DNA of 30,422 nt from Salinibacterium sp. (GCA_025352485.1 JANXTJ010000195.1:1-30422), one strand, 5' to 3'; counted from the stretch's first letter, positions 6,844-15,993 are shown. Numbers and translations: made by a program. The notes: a model not told the origin generated them from the sequence alone.

Positions 6844-9498
6844 ATGTACACCGCAGACATCCAGAGCCGCTGGCTGAACTTCTTCGGAGACCGAGGGCAC
6901 ACCATCGTGCCGTCGGCTTCGCTGGTCAGTGACGACCCGACGCTGCTCTTCACGGTGGCCGGCATGGTGCCGTTCGTGCCGTATCTGACCGGACTCGTGC
7001 CTGCACCGTTCCCGCGCGCGACGAGCGTGCAAAAGTGCATCCGCACCCTCGATATTGAGGAAGTTGGCAGAACGCCGCGGCACGGCACGTTCTTCCAAAT
7101 GAACGGAAACTTCTCGTTCGGCGACTACTTCAAAGAGCAGGCGATCGAGTACGCGTGGGAGCTGCTCACGGGCAGCGAGGCCAGCGGCGGCTTCGCGTTC
7201 GACCCGAAAGATCTCTGGGTAACCGTCTACAAAGACGACGACGACGCGGTGAATTTCTGGAAGAAGACGGCGGGGCTGTCGGATGAGCGCATTCAACGCC
7301 TCGACCTGGACACCAATTACTGGTCGACCGGCCAACCAGGGCCGGCCGGACCCTGCTCTGAGATCTTCTTCGACCGGGGTCCGAAGTTTGGCAGAGACGG
7401 CGGACCAGCCACCGACGACGACCGTTACGTCGAGATCTGGAACCTCGTTTTCATGCAGTACCTGCGCGGCGAGGGCAGCGGCAAGAACTTCGAGATTCTC
7501 GGTGAACTGCCCAAGAAGAACATCGACACCGGTATGGGCATGGAGCGGGTCGCCTTCATCAAACAGGGCGTCGAGAATATGTACGAGATCGACCAGGTGC
7601 GCCCGGTGCTCGACAAGGCCGCCGAGTTATCGCGACGGGCGTACGGCGCGAATCAGGACGACGATGTGCGCATGCGGGTCATCGCCGACCACGTGCGCTC
7701 GAGCCTGATGCTGATGTCTGACGGGGTCACCCCCGCCAACGAGGGCCGCGGGTACATTCTTCGTCGCCTGATGCGCCGCACCATTCGCTCAATGCGCCTG
7801 CTGGGCGTCGAAGAGCCCACTTTCGCCGAACTCTTTCCGGCATCCCGCGATGCCATGAAGGCGCAGTACCCCGAGGTGTCCATCGACTTCGAGCGGATTT
7901 CCCGGCTGGCGTTGGCGGAAGAGGAAACCTTCCTGCGCACCCTCGCCAGCGGAACGACCATCTTGGATGTCGCGGTCGACCGCACCCGGCAATCCGGCAT
8001 GACACAGCTCTCCAGCGACACCGCGTTCCTCTTGCACGACACCTACGGTTTCCCGATCGACCTCACGCTCGAGATTGCGCAGGAGGCGGGGCTTTCTGTC
8101 GATCGAGCGGCCTTCGACACGCTCATGTTGCACCAAAGGACGATCGCCAAGGCAGACGCCAAGTCGAAGAAACAGCACTTGGCCGACCTCTCGGTATATG
8201 GCGAATTTCGCGCCCACGGAGAGACGGTCTTTACCGGTTATGACTACCTCAGCACCGAGAGCACCATCCTCGGGCTGATCGTCGACGGCGCGGCGGTCAC
8301 CAAGGCCGCATCCGGCCAGATCGCCGAGGTGATCCTTGCCGAAACCTCCCTGTACGCAGAATCCGGCGGTCAGGAGGCCGACGCCGGCACAATCGTCGGC
8401 GCCGGTTTCGAGCTAGAGGTGCTCGATGTTCAACGCCCGGTCAAAGGCTTGGTCAGTCACAAGGTGCAGGTCACGTCGGGCGAAGTCGGGGTGGGGGACG
8501 CCGCGACGACTCTCGTTGACGCCCACTGGCGGCGTGGGGCAACCCAGGCCCACTCCGCGACGCACCTGATTCATGCGGCGCTGCGCCAGATCCTTGGACC
8601 GCAGGCGCACCAGTCCGGTTCCTACAACAAGGCTGGCTACATGCGCTTGGACTTCTCGTGGACGCAGGCCCTGTCGGCCGCGACCAAGAGCGAGATCGAA
8701 GAGGTCGCCAACAATGCCGTGCGCGATAACCTCGAGGTCACCACGCGTGTCCTGCCGATCGACGAGGCGAAAGCGCTCGGTGCCATGGCGCTGTTCAGCG
8801 AGAAGTATGGCGACACGGTGCGGGTGGTCGAGATCGGCGGGCCGTGGTCGCTGGAACTCTGCGCGGGCACCCACGTCACCCGGTCATCCGAGATCGGTCT
8901 GATCAGCGTGACAGGAGAGTCGTCGGTCGGTTCGGCCAATCGACGAATTGAGTCTCTCGTGGGCCTCGAGGCGTTCCGTGATCTTTCGGCCGAGCGCGCC
9001 ATCGTCGCCGAGCTCAGCGGAGTGCTCAAGACGCCCCGCGAGCAACTTCCGGATCGCATCGCCGAGTTGATGACAAACCTCAAGATCGCGGAGAAGAAGA
9101 TTGCCCAGTACGAGCAGGGTCAGCTCGCCCAGCGCATCCCCGCGATCTTGGCCAACACCCGAACCGTCGGCGCCGTGACCCTGGTCGCCGAGCACGTCGG
9201 CCTCCTCACTTCCAGCGACGACCTGCGCACACTCGTGACGAGCGTGCGTGGGCAGTTGGGAGACGCGGTGGCTGTCGTCGCTCTCGCAGCGGAGATCGAC
9301 GCCAAGCCCGCGGTCATCGTCGCCACGAATGACGGTTCGCGCGCCGCGGGTATCACGGCGGGCCAGCTCGCCAAGATTGCCGCCGGAATCCTCGGCGGAG
9401 GTGGCGGTGGCAAGGATGACTTGGCGCAGGGTGGCGGCACGGATCTGGCCAAGATTGGCGCTGCACTAGAGGCCATCGCCGCGGCAGTCGCGAGCTAG
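6844..9498 (+). CDS. alaS: Alanyl-tRNA synthetase
   Basis: Class II synthetase that charges tRNA-Ala and clears mischarged Ser/Gly through its editing site. The 884-residue length is full size. Domains in order: catalytic core from the N-terminus (IQSRWLNFFGDRGHTIVPSA, GRTPRHGTFFQMNGNFSFGD, TGMGMERVAF), tRNA-recognition region, editing domain with the zinc-type motifs HSATH (570-574) and CAGTH (673-677), and the C-Ala domain with a Gly-rich GGGGGGKDD segment near the end. All key motifs are present. The start is ATG 6844, which fits the family N-terminus; the ribosome site is weak (GGGA). ruvX follows after 4 bases, beginning the alaS-ruvX-mltG-aro run that is conserved in actinobacteria. Confidence 0.98.
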   Translation: MYTADIQSRWLNFFGDRGHTIVPSASLVSDDPTLLFTVAGMVPFVPYLTGLVPAPFPRATSVQKCIRTLDIEEVGRTPRHGTFFQMNGNFSFGDYFKEQAIEYAWELLTGSEASGGFAFDPKDLWVTVYKDDDDAVNFWKKTAGLSDERIQRLDLDTNYWSTGQPGPAGPCSEIFFDRGPKFGRDGGPATDDDRYVEIWNLVFMQYLRGEGSGKNFEILGELPKKNIDTGMGMERVAFIKQGVENMYEIDQVRPVLDKAAELSRRAYGANQDDDVRMRVIADHVRSSLMLMSDGVTPANEGRGYILRRLMRRTIRSMRLLGVEEPTFAELFPASRDAMKAQYPEVSIDFERISRLALAEEETFLRTLASGTTILDVAVDRTRQSGMTQLSSDTAFLLHDTYGFPIDLTLEIAQEAGLSVDRAAFDTLMLHQRTIAKADAKSKKQHLADLSVYGEFRAHGETVFTGYDYLSTESTILGLIVDGAAVTKAASGQIAEVILAETSLYAESGGQEADAGTIVGAGFELEVLDVQRPVKGLVSHKVQVTSGEVGVGDAATTLVDAHWRRGATQAHSATHLIHAALRQILGPQAHQSGSYNKAGYMRLDFSWTQALSAATKSEIEEVANNAVRDNLEVTTRVLPIDEAKALGAMALFSEKYGDTVRVVEIGGPWSLELCAGTHVTRSSEIGLISVTGESSVGSANRRIESLVGLEAFRDLSAERAIVAELSGVLKTPREQLPDRIAELMTNLKIAEKKIAQYEQGQLAQRIPAILANTRTVGAVTLVAEHVGLLTSSDDLRTLVTSVRGQLGDAVAVVALAAEIDAKPAVIVATNDGSRAAGITAGQLAKIAAGILGGGGGGKDDLAQGGGTDLAKIGAALEAIAAAVAS

Positions 9499-9502
9499 CG
9501 CC

Positions 9503-9964
9503 GTGCGGCCGGGTGTTCGCGTCGGCGTTGATGTGGGCACCGCTCGCATTGGAATCGCGCGCAGCGACAACCACGGCATGCTCGCGACCCCGGTGGAGAC
9601 GGTGCGGCGCGGCGCCGGCGACATCGCCCGAATAGCCCAGATCGTGACCGAAATCGAGGCGTTCGAAATTATTGTCGGGCTGCCGCTGGCGCTGTCCGGG
9701 CGGGAAACGGCATCGACAGCTGACGCGAAGGCTTTCGCGGCGCGCCTCGCCGCCCTCGGCTTGGCGTCGGTTCGTCTGGTCGATGAACGGTTGTCGACCG
9801 TCTCGGCGGCAGGGGCACTGCGCCAGTCGGGTCGCACCGCGAAGAACTCGCGATCCGTCATCGATCAGGTCGCCGCGGTTATAATTTTGCAGCACGCCCT
9901 CGACTTCGAGCGCTCGGCAGAACGACCGCCCGGCGCCACCGTCGCCCCCGAGCAAGGATTGTGA
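9503..9964 (+). CDS. ruvX: Putative pre-16S rRNA nuclease / Holliday junction resolvase-like YqgF
   Basis: A member of the YqgF/RuvX family with an RNase H-like fold; the E. coli member is implicated in maturing the 5' end of 16S rRNA, and the resolvase role is older and less certain. The 153-residue product opens with the typical VGVDVGTARIGIARSD, whose Asp residues belong to the metal site. It continues with IIVGLPLALSG and VRLVDERLSTVSA, and the acidic site is completed near SRSVIDQVAAVIIL. The start is GTG 9503, 4 bases after alaS, so the genes are translationally close. mltG starts 3 bases after the stop. The arrangement alaS-ruvX-mltG is a stable actinobacterial block. Confidence 0.94.
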   Translation: MRPGVRVGVDVGTARIGIARSDNHGMLATPVETVRRGAGDIARIAQIVTEIEAFEIIVGLPLALSGRETASTADAKAFAARLAALGLASVRLVDERLSTVSAAGALRQSGRTAKNSRSVIDQVAAVIILQHALDFERSAERPPGATVAPEQGL

Positions 9965-9967
9965 ACT

Positions 9968-11692
9968 ATGGCTGAAGAGCTGAGCTGGGAGGATATTTTC
10001 AACCCCAACCCGACGCCGCGACAGCCCGTGGAGCCGACTCCGGAGCCTCTGGTGGAGCCGCAGCTGGCATATCCGCCCACCAGGGCCTTCGAGATGCCGC
10101 CCGTCGCCCCTGCCGTAGGGGAGCCAGCCCCTGCCGTGGGCGAGCCAGCCCCTGCCGTGGCCGAGCCAGAGCAAAACCCACCCGTTCGGAGTTACCGAAC
10201 ACCCGAGTCCGACTTGGCGCGTGAATTCCCGCTCTCGCCGGCAGCGGCAGCGGTCGGAGCCGCGGCCGCAGCGGCAGCCCCGGTAGCCACAGCAGGCGCA
10301 GCCAGCCAGTACACCGCACCTGCTCCCTTCCCCACCGCGGCGACGGCTCGATTCACTCCCAGAGAAGATGACGACCCGTTCGCATCTCTGTTTGGCCCGG
10401 CGGCCCCGTCTGCTGACGGTGCTGCACCGGAATCCGGCGTTGATGCGGCGGCGATCCCACTCAGGCGGCGAGAAGCACGTGAGGGCGAGGGGCGCCGGCG
10501 TGCCCCCGAGGCCGCCGTAGCGGCCGGCGCGGTATCCGGAGGTCGTGGCAGTCGAGAGGGCGGAAACGGGAACGGGTACGGTGGCGGAAACGGGGGCAGG
10601 CCGAAGAAGAAGCGTCGCCTGCGCTGGCTGAAGATCACCCTGCCGATTGTGATTGTCCTCGCGCTGATCGGGGGAACCGCCGGCTACGGCTGGGTCAACT
10701 ACAACCATCAGGTTCGCGCGCTACTGGGCATCCCGTTGCCGACGGATTACACGGGCAACGGCAACGGCACGGAGGCAATCGTGACGATCAAGTCGGGTGA
10801 TATTGGCTCCGATATCGCCCGCACGCTGCACGATAAGGGCGTGACGCTCACCTTCGACGCCTTTTACAATCTGCTCCTGACACAAAAGGAGCAGCCACCA
10901 TTCCAGCCAGGGAATTTCAAGCTCGAGCAGCACATGAGTGCCAAATCCGCCCTCGATGCCCTTCTTGATCCGGCCCGAAAGGTCACAGACAAGCTTCTGA
11001 TCACCGAGGGAACGACCCTGCCCGGTGCGCTACAGACCATTGCAGATACTGCCGGGATACCGCTGGCCGATCTGCAGACGGCAGCACTGGATCTTGCGGC
11101 GCTGGGGGTGCCCGCCACGGAGCCCAGCCTCGAAGGCTACCTATTTCCGGCCACCTATCAACTCGATGGCGGGCAGACGGCGCACCAGGTGCTCAAGCTC
11201 CTGGTCGACACGATGTACCAGCACCTCGACGCCGCCGGCGTGGCCGTAGCCCAGCGACACGCCGTGCTGACCATGGCCTCGATCATCCAGCGCGAATCCG
11301 GCCCCAACACCGACGACTTTTACAAGATCTCGCGGGTGTTCGCGAACCGCATTGCGCAGGGCATGAACCTGCAGTCGGATGCGACCGTGGCCTACGGCAC
11401 CGGCAACCTCAAGACGGTGTACACAACCGACGCCGAGCGCGCCGATGCGTCGAACCGCTACAACACCTATGCCAACCCCGGCCTGCCCATCGGTCCCATC
11501 GGGCTACCGGGAGATCTGGCGATCACGGCTGCCCTGCATCCCGTCGACGGCCCGTGGCTGTTCTTCGTGCCGATCAACTTGCAGACCGGCGAGACGGTGT
11601 TCTCGGAGACCGTCGAGCAGCATGATGCGGCGGTTGCCCAGCTGCACAAGTGGTGCGCCGCGAGCAAGGAAAACGATTCGTATTGTCAGTAA
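9968..11692 (+). CDS. mltG: Endolytic peptidoglycan transglycosylase MltG (YceG-like)
   Basis: Membrane-bound lytic transglycosylase that cuts nascent glycan strands and helps set their length. The start ATG 9968 has AAGGA upstream. The 574-residue product is long for the family because of a cytoplasmic N-terminal region of about 210 residues rich in Pro, Ala, Glu and Gly, probably disordered. A basic stretch (KKKRRLRWLK, 213-222) precedes one membrane segment (about 223-243). Outside lie a LysM-like part (IVTIKSGDIGSDIARTLHDK) and the YceG domain with LEGYLFPATYQ, ASIIQRESG (conserved catalytic Glu443), RVFANRIAQGMNLQSDATVAYG and NTYANPGLPIGPI. The active-site motifs are intact. Its last 10 bases overlap aroE. 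Confidence 0.95.
   Translation: MAEELSWEDIFNPNPTPRQPVEPTPEPLVEPQLAYPPTRAFEMPPVAPAVGEPAPAVGEPAPAVAEPEQNPPVRSYRTPESDLAREFPLSPAAAAVGAAAAAAAPVATAGAASQYTAPAPFPTAATARFTPREDDDPFASLFGPAAPSADGAAPESGVDAAAIPLRRREAREGEGRRRAPEAAVAAGAVSGGRGSREGGNGNGYGGGNGGRPKKKRRLRWLKITLPIVIVLALIGGTAGYGWVNYNHQVRALLGIPLPTDYTGNGNGTEAIVTIKSGDIGSDIARTLHDKGVTLTFDAFYNLLLTQKEQPPFQPGNFKLEQHMSAKSALDALLDPARKVTDKLLITEGTTLPGALQTIADTAGIPLADLQTAALDLAALGVPATEPSLEGYLFPATYQLDGGQTAHQVLKLLVDTMYQHLDAAGVAVAQRHAVLTMASIIQRESGPNTDDFYKISRVFANRIAQGMNLQSDATVAYGTGNLKTVYTTDAERADASNRYNTYANPGLPIGPIGLPGDLAITAALHPVDGPWLFFVPINLQTGETVFSETVEQHDAAVAQLHKWCAASKENDSYCQ
10109..10171 (+). repeat. Three tandem 21-base repeats inside mltG
   Basis: Three nearly identical in-frame 21-base units at 10109-10129, 10130-10150 and 10151-10171 encode a repeated APAVGEP/APAVAEP heptad in the cytoplasmic disordered region. 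The third unit diverges at its end. Slippage probably makes the copy number variable between strains. Confidence 0.85.
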
Positions 11693-12537
11693 CAGGCGGT
11701 GAGCCGCGCACCCAGCTCGCGGTGCTCGGTTCGCCGATAGGGCACTCGAAGTCGCCGGCGATTCAGCGCGCCGCCTACCGTGTGCTCGGGCTGCCCTTCA
11801 GCTACGAGGCCGTGGATGTCGCGGCTGCCGACCTGGCGCGGTACGTGCGGTCGCGCGGCGCGAGTTGGCGCGGGCTGTCACTGACGATGCCGCTGAAGCG
11901 CGACATCCTGCCGTTGCTGACTCACCGCGACGAACTGGTGGAGCTGGTGGGCGGCGCCAACACCGTGCTGTTCACCGATGACGGCACCTGTGGCTTCAAC
12001 ACGGACGTGCAGGGGGTGGTGGAGTCCTTCCGAGCGGCGGGCGTGCACAGCGTCAGCACCGTGCACCTGCTGGGGGCCGGCGCGACGGCCGCATCGGTTG
12101 TGGTCGCCATCGCTTCGATGGGTGCCGAGCGGGTCGTAGTCTCCGCCCGCACCCCAGCCCGGGCCGACTACCTCGTCGAGTTGGGGCAGCGTCTCGGAGT
12201 CGCCGTTGCCGTGCAGGCCTGGGGCGAGACCGACCGGTCGACGGATGCTCCAGACGCCATCGTGAGCACGGTCCCTGGCGGCGCGAACGAGCTCAGCTTT
12301 GACGAATCGACTCGTTCGCAGTCTGTGCTCTTCGACGTCGCCTACGATCCGTGGCCGAGCGCCCTCGCCGTGGCATGGGGCAGTGCAGGCGGAACCGTGA
12401 TTTCGGGGCTCGACCTGCTCGTTAACCAGGCCGTGGGCCAGGTGCGTATCTTCGTGAATGGCGACCAGCACCAACCGCTTTCGGGTGAGGCCGCCGTGGT
12501 TGCCGCGATGCGAGCGGCGCTGCCGGTGGCGACGTGA
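11683..12537 (+). CDS. aroE: Shikimate dehydrogenase
   Basis: Reduces 3-dehydroshikimate to shikimate with NADPH. The product is 284 residues from TTG 11683. I prefer this start because AAGGA lies 12 bases upstream and the family motif begins soon after; the upstream GTG 11650 lies deep in mltG. The substrate site GSPIGHSKSP is at 16-25, catalytic Lys72 is in LTMPLK, and GANTV and GFNTDVQG follow. The nucleotide loop is LGAGATAASV. The C-terminus has GLDLLVNQAVGQVRIF. It overlaps the mltG 3' end by 10 bases and is followed by aroC after 28 bases, so it opens the shikimate block. Confidence 0.94.
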   Translation: MSVTGGEPRTQLAVLGSPIGHSKSPAIQRAAYRVLGLPFSYEAVDVAAADLARYVRSRGASWRGLSLTMPLKRDILPLLTHRDELVELVGGANTVLFTDDGTCGFNTDVQGVVESFRAAGVHSVSTVHLLGAGATAASVVVAIASMGAERVVVSARTPARADYLVELGQRLGVAVAVQAWGETDRSTDAPDAIVSTVPGGANELSFDESTRSQSVLFDVAYDPWPSALAVAWGSAGGTVISGLDLLVNQAVGQVRIFVNGDQHQPLSGEAAVVAAMRAALPVAT

Positions 12538-12565
12538 CGCGCGTCGCGCTATGGGAGGATTAGCC

Positions 12566-13783
12566 ATGCTTCGATGGTTGACAGCGGGTGAATCGCACGG
12601 GCCCGAATTAGTGGCGATCCTCGAGGGCATGCCCGCCGGCGTGCCGATTTCTCCGGAAGAAATCCAGGCAGACATGCACCGCCGTTCGCTCGGTTACGGG
12701 CGCGGCGCCCGGATGAAGTTCGAACAAGACGAGCTGACTCTGAGCGGCGGCATTCGATTCGGGCTGACCATGGGTAGCCCTATCGCGCTGCGAATCGGCA
12801 ACACGGAATGGCCGCGCTGGGTCGATGTCATGAGCCCAGTTCCCGTCGATCCGCAGACCCTGCCGGCGGGCCGTGGTGCTGCACTGACCCGACCGCGCCC
12901 CGGGCACGCCGACCTGGTCGGGATGCAGAAATACGACTTCCTGGAAGCCCGCAATGTGCTGGAACGGGCCTCCGCTCGCGAGACCGCGGCCCGCGTCGCG
13001 CTCGGGGCCATCGCGCGCGCATTCTTGGGGGCACTCGGCATCCGGATCGTGAGCCACACCATCTCGATCGGAACGGTGCGGGTTCCCGACGGTGCCGCGT
13101 TGCCCGGCCACGACGACGTTGCGGCCCTCGACGCTGACCTGATGCGCTGTTTCGACCCGCTGACCTCGGCCGCGATGGTCGCCGAGGTGGACAGCGCGCG
13201 CGCCGACGGCGACACCCTGGGTGGTGTCGTCGAGGTTCTCGCCTACGGGGTTCCGCCTGGGCTCGGCTCGTACACGCACTGGGATCGACGCCTGGACTCG
13301 CAACTGGCCGGTGCGTTGATGGGCATTCAGGCGATCAAGGGCGTGGAGGTCGGCGACGGTTTCGCGACTGCGGCACGGCGTGGGTCCGCAGCCCACGACG
13401 AACTCGTGATCGGCGACGACGGCATCACCCGACTTTCCGACCGCGCGGGCGGCACAGAGGGAGGCATGTCGACCGGCACGGTCTTGCGGGTGCGGGCCGC
13501 GATGAAGCCCATCTCAACAATCCCTCATGCGCTACGCACGGTGGATGTCGCAACCGGCGCGGCCGCAGACGCTCACCACCAGCGGTCGGACGTCTGTGCG
13601 GTGCCGGCGGCTGGCGTGGTCGCTGAGGCGATGGTCGCGCTCGTGCTCGCTAACTCCGTCCTCGAAAAATTCGGTGGCGACTCCCTGCGCGAGACGAAAC
13701 GCAACCTCGACGGCTACCTTTCGGCAATCCCGAACGCCCTCGCCACGGCGACCCGCAGTGCGCCAGACCCCGCTGTTGGCTGA
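12566..13783 (+). CDS. aroC: Chorismate synthase
   Basis: Converts 5-enolpyruvylshikimate-3-phosphate to chorismate using reduced FMN, the last common step to aromatic amino acids. The start ATG 12566 has GGGAGGAT upstream; an in-frame ATG at 12551 overlaps that ribosome site and is less likely. The 405-residue product opens with MLRWLTAGESHGPELVAILE, the first family signature. Further signatures include RRSLGYGRGARMKFEQD, ARETAARVALG and GGMSTGTVLRVRAAMKP, and the C-terminal AMVALVLANSVLEKFGGDS is also typical. The length is normal for actinobacteria. The 3' end overlaps the proposed aroK start by 26 bases, which suggests translational coupling. Confidence 0.97.
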   Translation: MLRWLTAGESHGPELVAILEGMPAGVPISPEEIQADMHRRSLGYGRGARMKFEQDELTLSGGIRFGLTMGSPIALRIGNTEWPRWVDVMSPVPVDPQTLPAGRGAALTRPRPGHADLVGMQKYDFLEARNVLERASARETAARVALGAIARAFLGALGIRIVSHTISIGTVRVPDGAALPGHDDVAALDADLMRCFDPLTSAAMVAEVDSARADGDTLGGVVEVLAYGVPPGLGSYTHWDRRLDSQLAGALMGIQAIKGVEVGDGFATAARRGSAAHDELVIGDDGITRLSDRAGGTEGGMSTGTVLRVRAAMKPISTIPHALRTVDVATGAAADAHHQRSDVCAVPAAGVVAEAMVALVLANSVLEKFGGDSLRETKRNLDGYLSAIPNALATATRSAPDPAVG

Positions 13784-14285
13784 GTCGCGGGCGGTCGTCG
13801 TGCTCATCGGAGCGCCGGGGGCTGGCAAGACGCGCACCGGTAAGCGCCTCGCGAAATTGCTGGGGGTGCCCCTTATCGACACCGACAAACTCATCGTTGC
13901 GGAGCACGGCAGCATCGCCGGCATCTTCGCCGAGCACGGCGAGGCTCACTTCCGCGCGCTGGAACGCGCGGCCGTCGGCCGCGCCCTCACCGAACGGACG
14001 GTGGTGACCCTCGGCGCAGGGGCCGTGGTCGATCCAGCGACCCAGTCCGATCTCGCCGGCCACCGGGTAGTTCAACTGACGGTTTCTCCCGCCGCCGTCG
14101 AATCGCGGATTGCGGGGGGCAAGCGGCCGCTGCTCGCCGGCGGCATCGGCGCCTGGCAGGCGCTGGTGACTGCCCGGCAGCCGATCTACGACCGGCTGTC
14201 GCAATTGTCGGTCGACACGTCACAGCAACCGTTAGACCGGGTGGCACAGCAGATCGCCGACTGGCTGGAAAGGCAGCAATCGTGA
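13758..14285 (+). CDS. aroK: Shikimate kinase
   Basis: Phosphorylates shikimate at O3 with ATP. GTG 13758 is chosen as the first plausible in-frame start, giving 175 residues; TTG 13776 is an alternative, and the open frame upstream is a shadow of aroC. Walker A is GAPGAGKT, followed by LIDTDKLI with the shikimate-binding Asp. FRALE keeps the substrate Arg, KRPLL is the lid with its Arg, and TARQPIYDR keeps the late Arg. One oddity: the GGG substrate-binding motif, normally LGGGAV, reads LGAGAV, so the middle Gly is Ala87. The other key residues remain, so it is probably active. The stop overlaps the aroB start (GTGA). Confidence 0.93.
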   Translation: MRQTPLLAESRAVVVLIGAPGAGKTRTGKRLAKLLGVPLIDTDKLIVAEHGSIAGIFAEHGEAHFRALERAAVGRALTERTVVTLGAGAVVDPATQSDLAGHRVVQLTVSPAAVESRIAGGKRPLLAGGIGAWQALVTARQPIYDRLSQLSVDTSQQPLDRVAQQIADWLERQQS

Positions 14286-15358
14286 GCACATCAGTGATTC
14301 CGGTCGGGGGGGATGACCCCTACGAGGTGATCATCGGCCGCGGCATCCTCGCGTCCTCCGTTGCGGAGCAACTCGGATCGCGAGTGGCGAAGGTGCTGAT
14401 TGTGCACCCGGCAACGCTCGGAGCCAGAGCGAGCGCGCTGCGCGAAGAGCTTTCGGGCAGCTACGAGGTGCTTCTCGCGGAGGTGCCGGATGCCGAGGAG
14501 GCGAAGCGCGTCGAGGTGGCGGCCTTCTGCTGGCAGATCATGGGCCAGACCGACTTCACCCGCACCGATGCCGTCGTCGGCCTAGGCGGCGGGGCAACGA
14601 CCGACCTGGCCGGATTCGTGGCGGCCACCTGGTTGCGGGGGGTTCGACTGGTGCAGTGCCCGTCGAGCGTCAACGGAATTGTCGATGCCGCGATCGGTGG
14701 CAAGACCGGCATTAACACCAACGAGGGTAAAAACCTGGTCGGCTCCTTTTACAGCCCGGTCGCCGTCGTCGTCGACCTCGACCTGCTGGATGACCTTCCG
14801 CACAACGAGGTTCTCGCCGGCTTCGCCGAGATCGTGAAATGTGGTTTCATCGGTGCGCCCGAGATTCTCGAGATCATCGAGCGCGACGTCGAGACCGCCA
14901 CCGACACCCGTTCGGCGGAGTTCCGACGCGTCGTTGAGTTGTCGATCGCGCTCAAGGCACGCGTGGTGGGGGAGGATTTCCGAGAGTCGGGGTTGCGCGA
15001 AATCCTGAATTACGGCCACACCCTCGGCCACGCGATCGAGCATGCCGAGCGCTACCGCTGGCGTCACGGTGCCGCGATTTCGGTCGGCATGGTCTTCGCC
15101 GCCGAGTTGGCGCGAATCGCCGGCTCGCTACCGGATGTCGTTGTCGACAGGCACCGCAGCATCCTGACGTCTCTCACGCTGCCCATCGACTACCCGCTGG
15201 GGCGCTGGAAGACGCTCCTGGCCACCATGCAGCGCGACAAGAAGGCGCGGGCCGGGATGATGCGCTTCATTGTTCTCGACGAGGCGGGCAAGCCCAGCGT
15301 GCTCGCCGGACCCGACGAAGCATTGTTGTTCGCCGCCTATCAGGAGGTGGGGGTGTGA
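14282..15358 (+). CDS. aroB: 3-dehydroquinate synthase
   Basis: Cyclises DAHP to 3-dehydroquinate using NAD and a divalent metal, the second step of the shikimate pathway. The 358-residue length is normal. The NAD region has VVGLGGGATTDLAGFVAATW. The active-site segment is DAAIGGKTGINTNEGKNLVG, followed by GFAEIVKCGFI and the metal and phosphate site NYGHTLGHAIEH (His246, His250, His254). The start is GTG 14282, overlapping the aroK stop by four bases, with AAGG upstream. It ends in another GTGA overlap with the exporter gene, so aroK, aroB and the exporter are co-translated. Confidence 0.97.
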   Translation: MSTSVIPVGGDDPYEVIIGRGILASSVAEQLGSRVAKVLIVHPATLGARASALREELSGSYEVLLAEVPDAEEAKRVEVAAFCWQIMGQTDFTRTDAVVGLGGGATTDLAGFVAATWLRGVRLVQCPSSVNGIVDAAIGGKTGINTNEGKNLVGSFYSPVAVVVDLDLLDDLPHNEVLAGFAEIVKCGFIGAPEILEIIERDVETATDTRSAEFRRVVELSIALKARVVGEDFRESGLREILNYGHTLGHAIEHAERYRWRHGAAISVGMVFAAELARIAGSLPDVVVDRHRSILTSLTLPIDYPLGRWKTLLATMQRDKKARAGMMRFIVLDEAGKPSVLAGPDEALLFAAYQEVGV

Positions 15359-15993
15359 CCATCGGGTCTGCCCTGCTCTCCTTCGCCCTGCTCGCCGGGC
15401 TGCTGACGATTCTGCCAGGGCTCGACACGGCTCTCGTGCTCCGTTCCGCGCTGACGCAGTCGCGAAGGCACGCCTACGCAACGGCGCTCGGGATCATGAG
15501 CGGAACCTTCGCCTGGGGCGCGGCGGCGGCTGTGGGGGCCGCGGCCCTGCTCGCGGCATCCGAGACCGCTTTCACCGTCTTGAAGCTGGTGGGCGCCGGT
15601 TACCTCCTTTTTCTTGGGGTGTCGATGATCAGCGCGTCGTTTCGCCGGCATCCACCCGTGGTCGTTGACGGGCTACCGAAACCGCAGGGATCGCTGTGGA
15701 GCGCCTATGGCCGCGGGGGCCTCACGAATCTACTCAACCCCAAGGTGGGTGTCTTCTATATCGCTCTCATCCCGCAGTTCATTCCGCCGCATGTCATGCC
15801 CCTCGCCATGGGCCTATTGCTCGCGGGCGTGCACGTGCTCGAATCGCTGATCTGGTTTTCCGCGATCATTCTGGCCACCCAGTTCGCTCGGCAATGGCTA
15901 CAGTCGCCGCGGGTCTCGCGCTGGATCGACAGGGTCACCGGGGGAGTCGTGATCGGCTTTGGCGCGGTTCTGGCGCTCGAATCCGCGCCCTGA
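15355..15993 (+). CDS. LysE/RhtB-family amino acid exporter
   Basis: Predicted inner-membrane efflux protein for amino acids or related small molecules. The 212-residue length and about six hydrophobic segments fit the family. Typical parts are the first helix with LLTILPGLDTALVLRSALTQ and the following segment RRHAYATALGIMSGTFAWG. Next come LVGAGYLLFLGVSMI and FGRGG-like YGRGGLTNLLNPKVGVFYIA, with its conserved Asn-Pro. The start is GTG 15355, overlapping the aroB stop, so it belongs to the aro unit. The substrate cannot be read from sequence; its position suggests something linked to aromatic metabolism, but LysE-family genes often sit in unrelated operons. aroQ starts 26 bases downstream with its own -10-like motif. 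Confidence 0.9.
   Translation: MTIGSALLSFALLAGLLTILPGLDTALVLRSALTQSRRHAYATALGIMSGTFAWGAAAAVGAAALLAASETAFTVLKLVGAGYLLFLGVSMISASFRRHPPVVVDGLPKPQGSLWSAYGRGGLTNLLNPKVGVFYIALIPQFIPPHVMPLAMGLLLAGVHVLESLIWFSAIILATQFARQWLQSPRVSRWIDRVTGGVVIGFGAVLALESAP

Noticed and set aside
9353..10708. 451-residue open frame opposite ruvX and mltG
   Set aside because: Antisense shadow with low-complexity sequence; both plus-strand genes carry clear family motifs.
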